From assembly GCA_003164785.1 (NCBI GenBank), contig PLUE01000022.1, positions 319,539 through 383,538 on the forward strand: a stretch of 64,000 nt of DNA, written 5' to 3'. This DNA comes from Gammaproteobacteria bacterium. GTDB lineage: Bacteria > Pseudomonadota > Gammaproteobacteria > Steroidobacterales > Steroidobacteraceae. The notes beneath the pieces were generated by a model. That model was not told the origin of the DNA, made no database searches, and saw only the letters and a program-made list of their open reading frames with translations. Position 1 is the first letter of the stretch; each line of letters opens with the position of its first letter. Position numbers and translations under genes: made by a program. This document shows positions 62,715 to 64,000 of the stretch, piece after piece.

Positions 62715-63433
62715 GCCAACCGCGAGGTCGGCGTCGGTCCGTTAAGCGTTAGATTTAAATCACGTGACCTATAAATCACGTGACCTATAAGTGACTGATA
62801 AATAATGAAGCCGGGCGGACTCATTTTAGGGGTGGTTTTGGGTGCCCAAGCCGCTGGCCGTGGGGGTGCTTGCCGCGGGTGTATTCAGATTAATGCCGAA
62901 TGAAGGCGTACGAGAATTGAACCTGTGCTGCGGATTGAGCACCACCACGTTTCGGCTCGCACAGCTGTCGAGCGCCTTTGTTGATACTCGGCGCTGAGTA
63001 AATCCGAACGGCTAAGTATGGTAGCGCTCTATGGGGCGCTTAGGCGGGCTTATTCCAACAACTTATTGATTTTAAACAAGAAATTTTAAATTGGTGACGG
63101 GGGCATGATTTGGAATTCCAACCACCGGAATTGCCATGAGATTTTCTTCGACCGCAACTCGCCAAAGCGGGCATGTAGACCAATTGATTGAACACAGCCT
63201 GCCGACCTCAACGATCAATTCCTCTGTGCGGTGTCCGCGACGCCCGAACCGCCGCCCGACTCGACGAGTGCCCAATAGTCCGCAGGAGCAGGAATGCACG
63301 CGTACTCAAAGGATTAGGCGTCATGAGGCCCTCCATGTTAGCCTTTTCCGCGATGCCGACTCGCGATGCGAAAGCAAGGGTATTGATCGGATCCCGGATA
63401 AGAAACACAAAAAATGCCATGGAGACACATGCC
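62715..63433. other. Noncoding stretch, about 720 bases
   Basis: Besides the 16-base tandem repeat I see no feature. Minor open frames on both strands lack ribosome-binding sites and family character. AT content is higher than in the left half. Confidence 0.4.
62757..62788. repeat. Perfect tandem duplication of 16 bases
   Basis: AAATCACGTGACCTAT occurs twice in direct succession (62757-62772 and 62773-62788) and is followed by a degenerate third start (AAGTGACTG). The core CACGTG is a palindrome. Confidence 0.85.
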
Positions 63434-63625
63434 ATGTTAAGTAAAGTTGTTCTGCTCGTCGCCGCATTGACGATCACGGTTCCGGCCTTCGCGGATAGTG
63501 TGGCCCCTCCTGGACCCGTCAAGACTCCGATTGTGGGTCAGGTCGGTACTCCGAAAAAGGTAGTAATCAAAAAGCCCCCACCGCCGTGCAAGCCGACCCC
63601 CGGCCACACTGCGTGTGCTCGGTAA
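63434..63625 (+). CDS. Small exported Pro/Lys-rich protein
   Basis: 63 residues. Signal peptide (MLSKVVLLVAALTITVPAFA, 20 residues) then a mature part of about 43 residues, Pro- and Lys-rich (KKVVIKKPPPPCKPTPGH) with two Cys. ATG 63434 has GGAG upstream; ATG 63419 is an alternative. No family recognised. Confidence 0.6.
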   Translation: MLSKVVLLVAALTITVPAFADSVAPPGPVKTPIVGQVGTPKKVVIKKPPPPCKPTPGHTACAR

Positions 63626-63848
63626 CCAAAAACAAGTTAGCGGCATCGACGATGCCTTGGTTGCTAGCGACGCAGCTTCTTGAATATGTTGTAGGCCATG
63701 GAAGATTGCCCGCAATATCGCCGGCCCGGTTGGCGCGACGAAAATTCGGGCCGATTCGGATAACCCGCCCGGTTCAAATAAAGACGTGGGCGGCAATGAG
63801 CCAATATGATTTCGGGAAATTCTAATTAAAAATTCGGGGAGCACAAAT

Positions 63849-64000
63849 ATGCAAGCCAGTCATCTGGTGGAACGGGCCAAATCGGTTCTGATCACTCCGC
63901 GCACCGAATGGCCGGTAATCGCCGCGGAACCCGACACAATTAGCGGAATTTACACCGGGTACATCATGATCTTGGCAGCAATACCCGCTGTTAAGCTATT
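63849..64000 (+). CDS. Yip1-family membrane protein, N-terminal part (3' end outside window)
   Basis: The first 50 residues, ASHLVERAKSVLITPRTEWP then VIAAEPDTISGIYTGYIMIL, match the conserved start of the bacterial YIP1/DUF1282 family (L-V-x-R-x-K-x-I-L-x-x-P-x-x-E-W-x-V-I). It is an inner-membrane protein with about five helices of unknown role. GGGGAG precedes the ATG. It runs off the window. Confidence 0.8.
   Translation, partial: MQASHLVERAKSVLITPRTEWPVIAAEPDTISGIYTGYIMILAAIPAVKL

Noticed and set aside
1..64000. CRISPR arrays, tRNA and rRNA genes
   Set aside because: No regularly spaced repeats and no tRNA- or rRNA-like sequence were noticed on reading; a covariance-model scan would settle the tRNA question.

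Overview
The window is a GC-rich chromosomal segment of a Gram-negative bacterium. Outer-membrane machinery supports this: a TonB-dependent receptor, an Omp85-type barrel, RND pumps with an outer-membrane lipoprotein, and other lipoproteins. Gene content (TPR-sulfotransferases beside a TonB receptor, MdtABC-like pumps, FixLJ-like regulators) suggests a soil or freshwater gammaproteobacterium of the Nevskiales/Steroidobacterales type; this placement is inferred, because no rRNA or tRNA gene was seen.

Left half (1-41.7 kb), mostly intact metabolic genes. (1) The 3' end of a large GH63/MGH1-like glycosidase. (2) A phosphonate catabolism locus: phnX coupled to a flavin-dependent oxidase, divergent from a DUF5690 transporter, with no phnW visible. 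(3) Two adjacent TPR-sulfotransferases, a good intrinsic terminator and a large TonB-dependent receptor. (4) A secreted Ig-like/beta-propeller lipoprotein. (5) A pyrimidine salvage and ring-catabolism operon: a yeast-type cytosine deaminase, a GTP-cyclohydrolase-II-like URC1, a DUF1688 URC4 and uracil phosphoribosyltransferase. This is the reductive/oxidative-independent URC pathway known from Lachancea kluyveri. (6) A four-gene MdtABC-type RND efflux operon with an OMF lipoprotein. (7) A collinear run: sensorless histidine kinase, FixJ-like regulator, HPF-like protein, HemN and a di-haem cytochrome c, suggesting adaptation to low oxygen. (8) A soluble PAS hybrid kinase, LigAB-type extradiol dioxygenase, SYLF protein, GlgX, a universal stress protein and several small exported proteins.

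Right part (41.7-64 kb), an accessory island with many short genes and gene wreckage. It has a truncated multicopper oxidase abutting a truncated chromate transporter, three toxin-antitoxin pairs plus remnants of two more, a decayed ACP/AMP-ligase/acyltransferase gene, a broken LuxR-type helix-turn-helix, and Hsp20 and AbiEi fragments. Intact stress-type genes lie among them: ribosome hibernation factor, triple-BON protein, DUF2934, His-rich protein, YqjD/ElaB-like membrane anchor, alpha/beta hydrolase plus phosphoribosyltransferase, and a GNAT enzyme. Also present are thiL, a KstD-like flavoprotein, a second PAS hybrid kinase paralogous to the first, an Omp85-like barrel and the start of a Yip1-family gene. 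The gene mix resembles low-oxygen/stress-survival islands such as the lxa locus of Burkholderia cenocepacia; that comparison is by gene content only.
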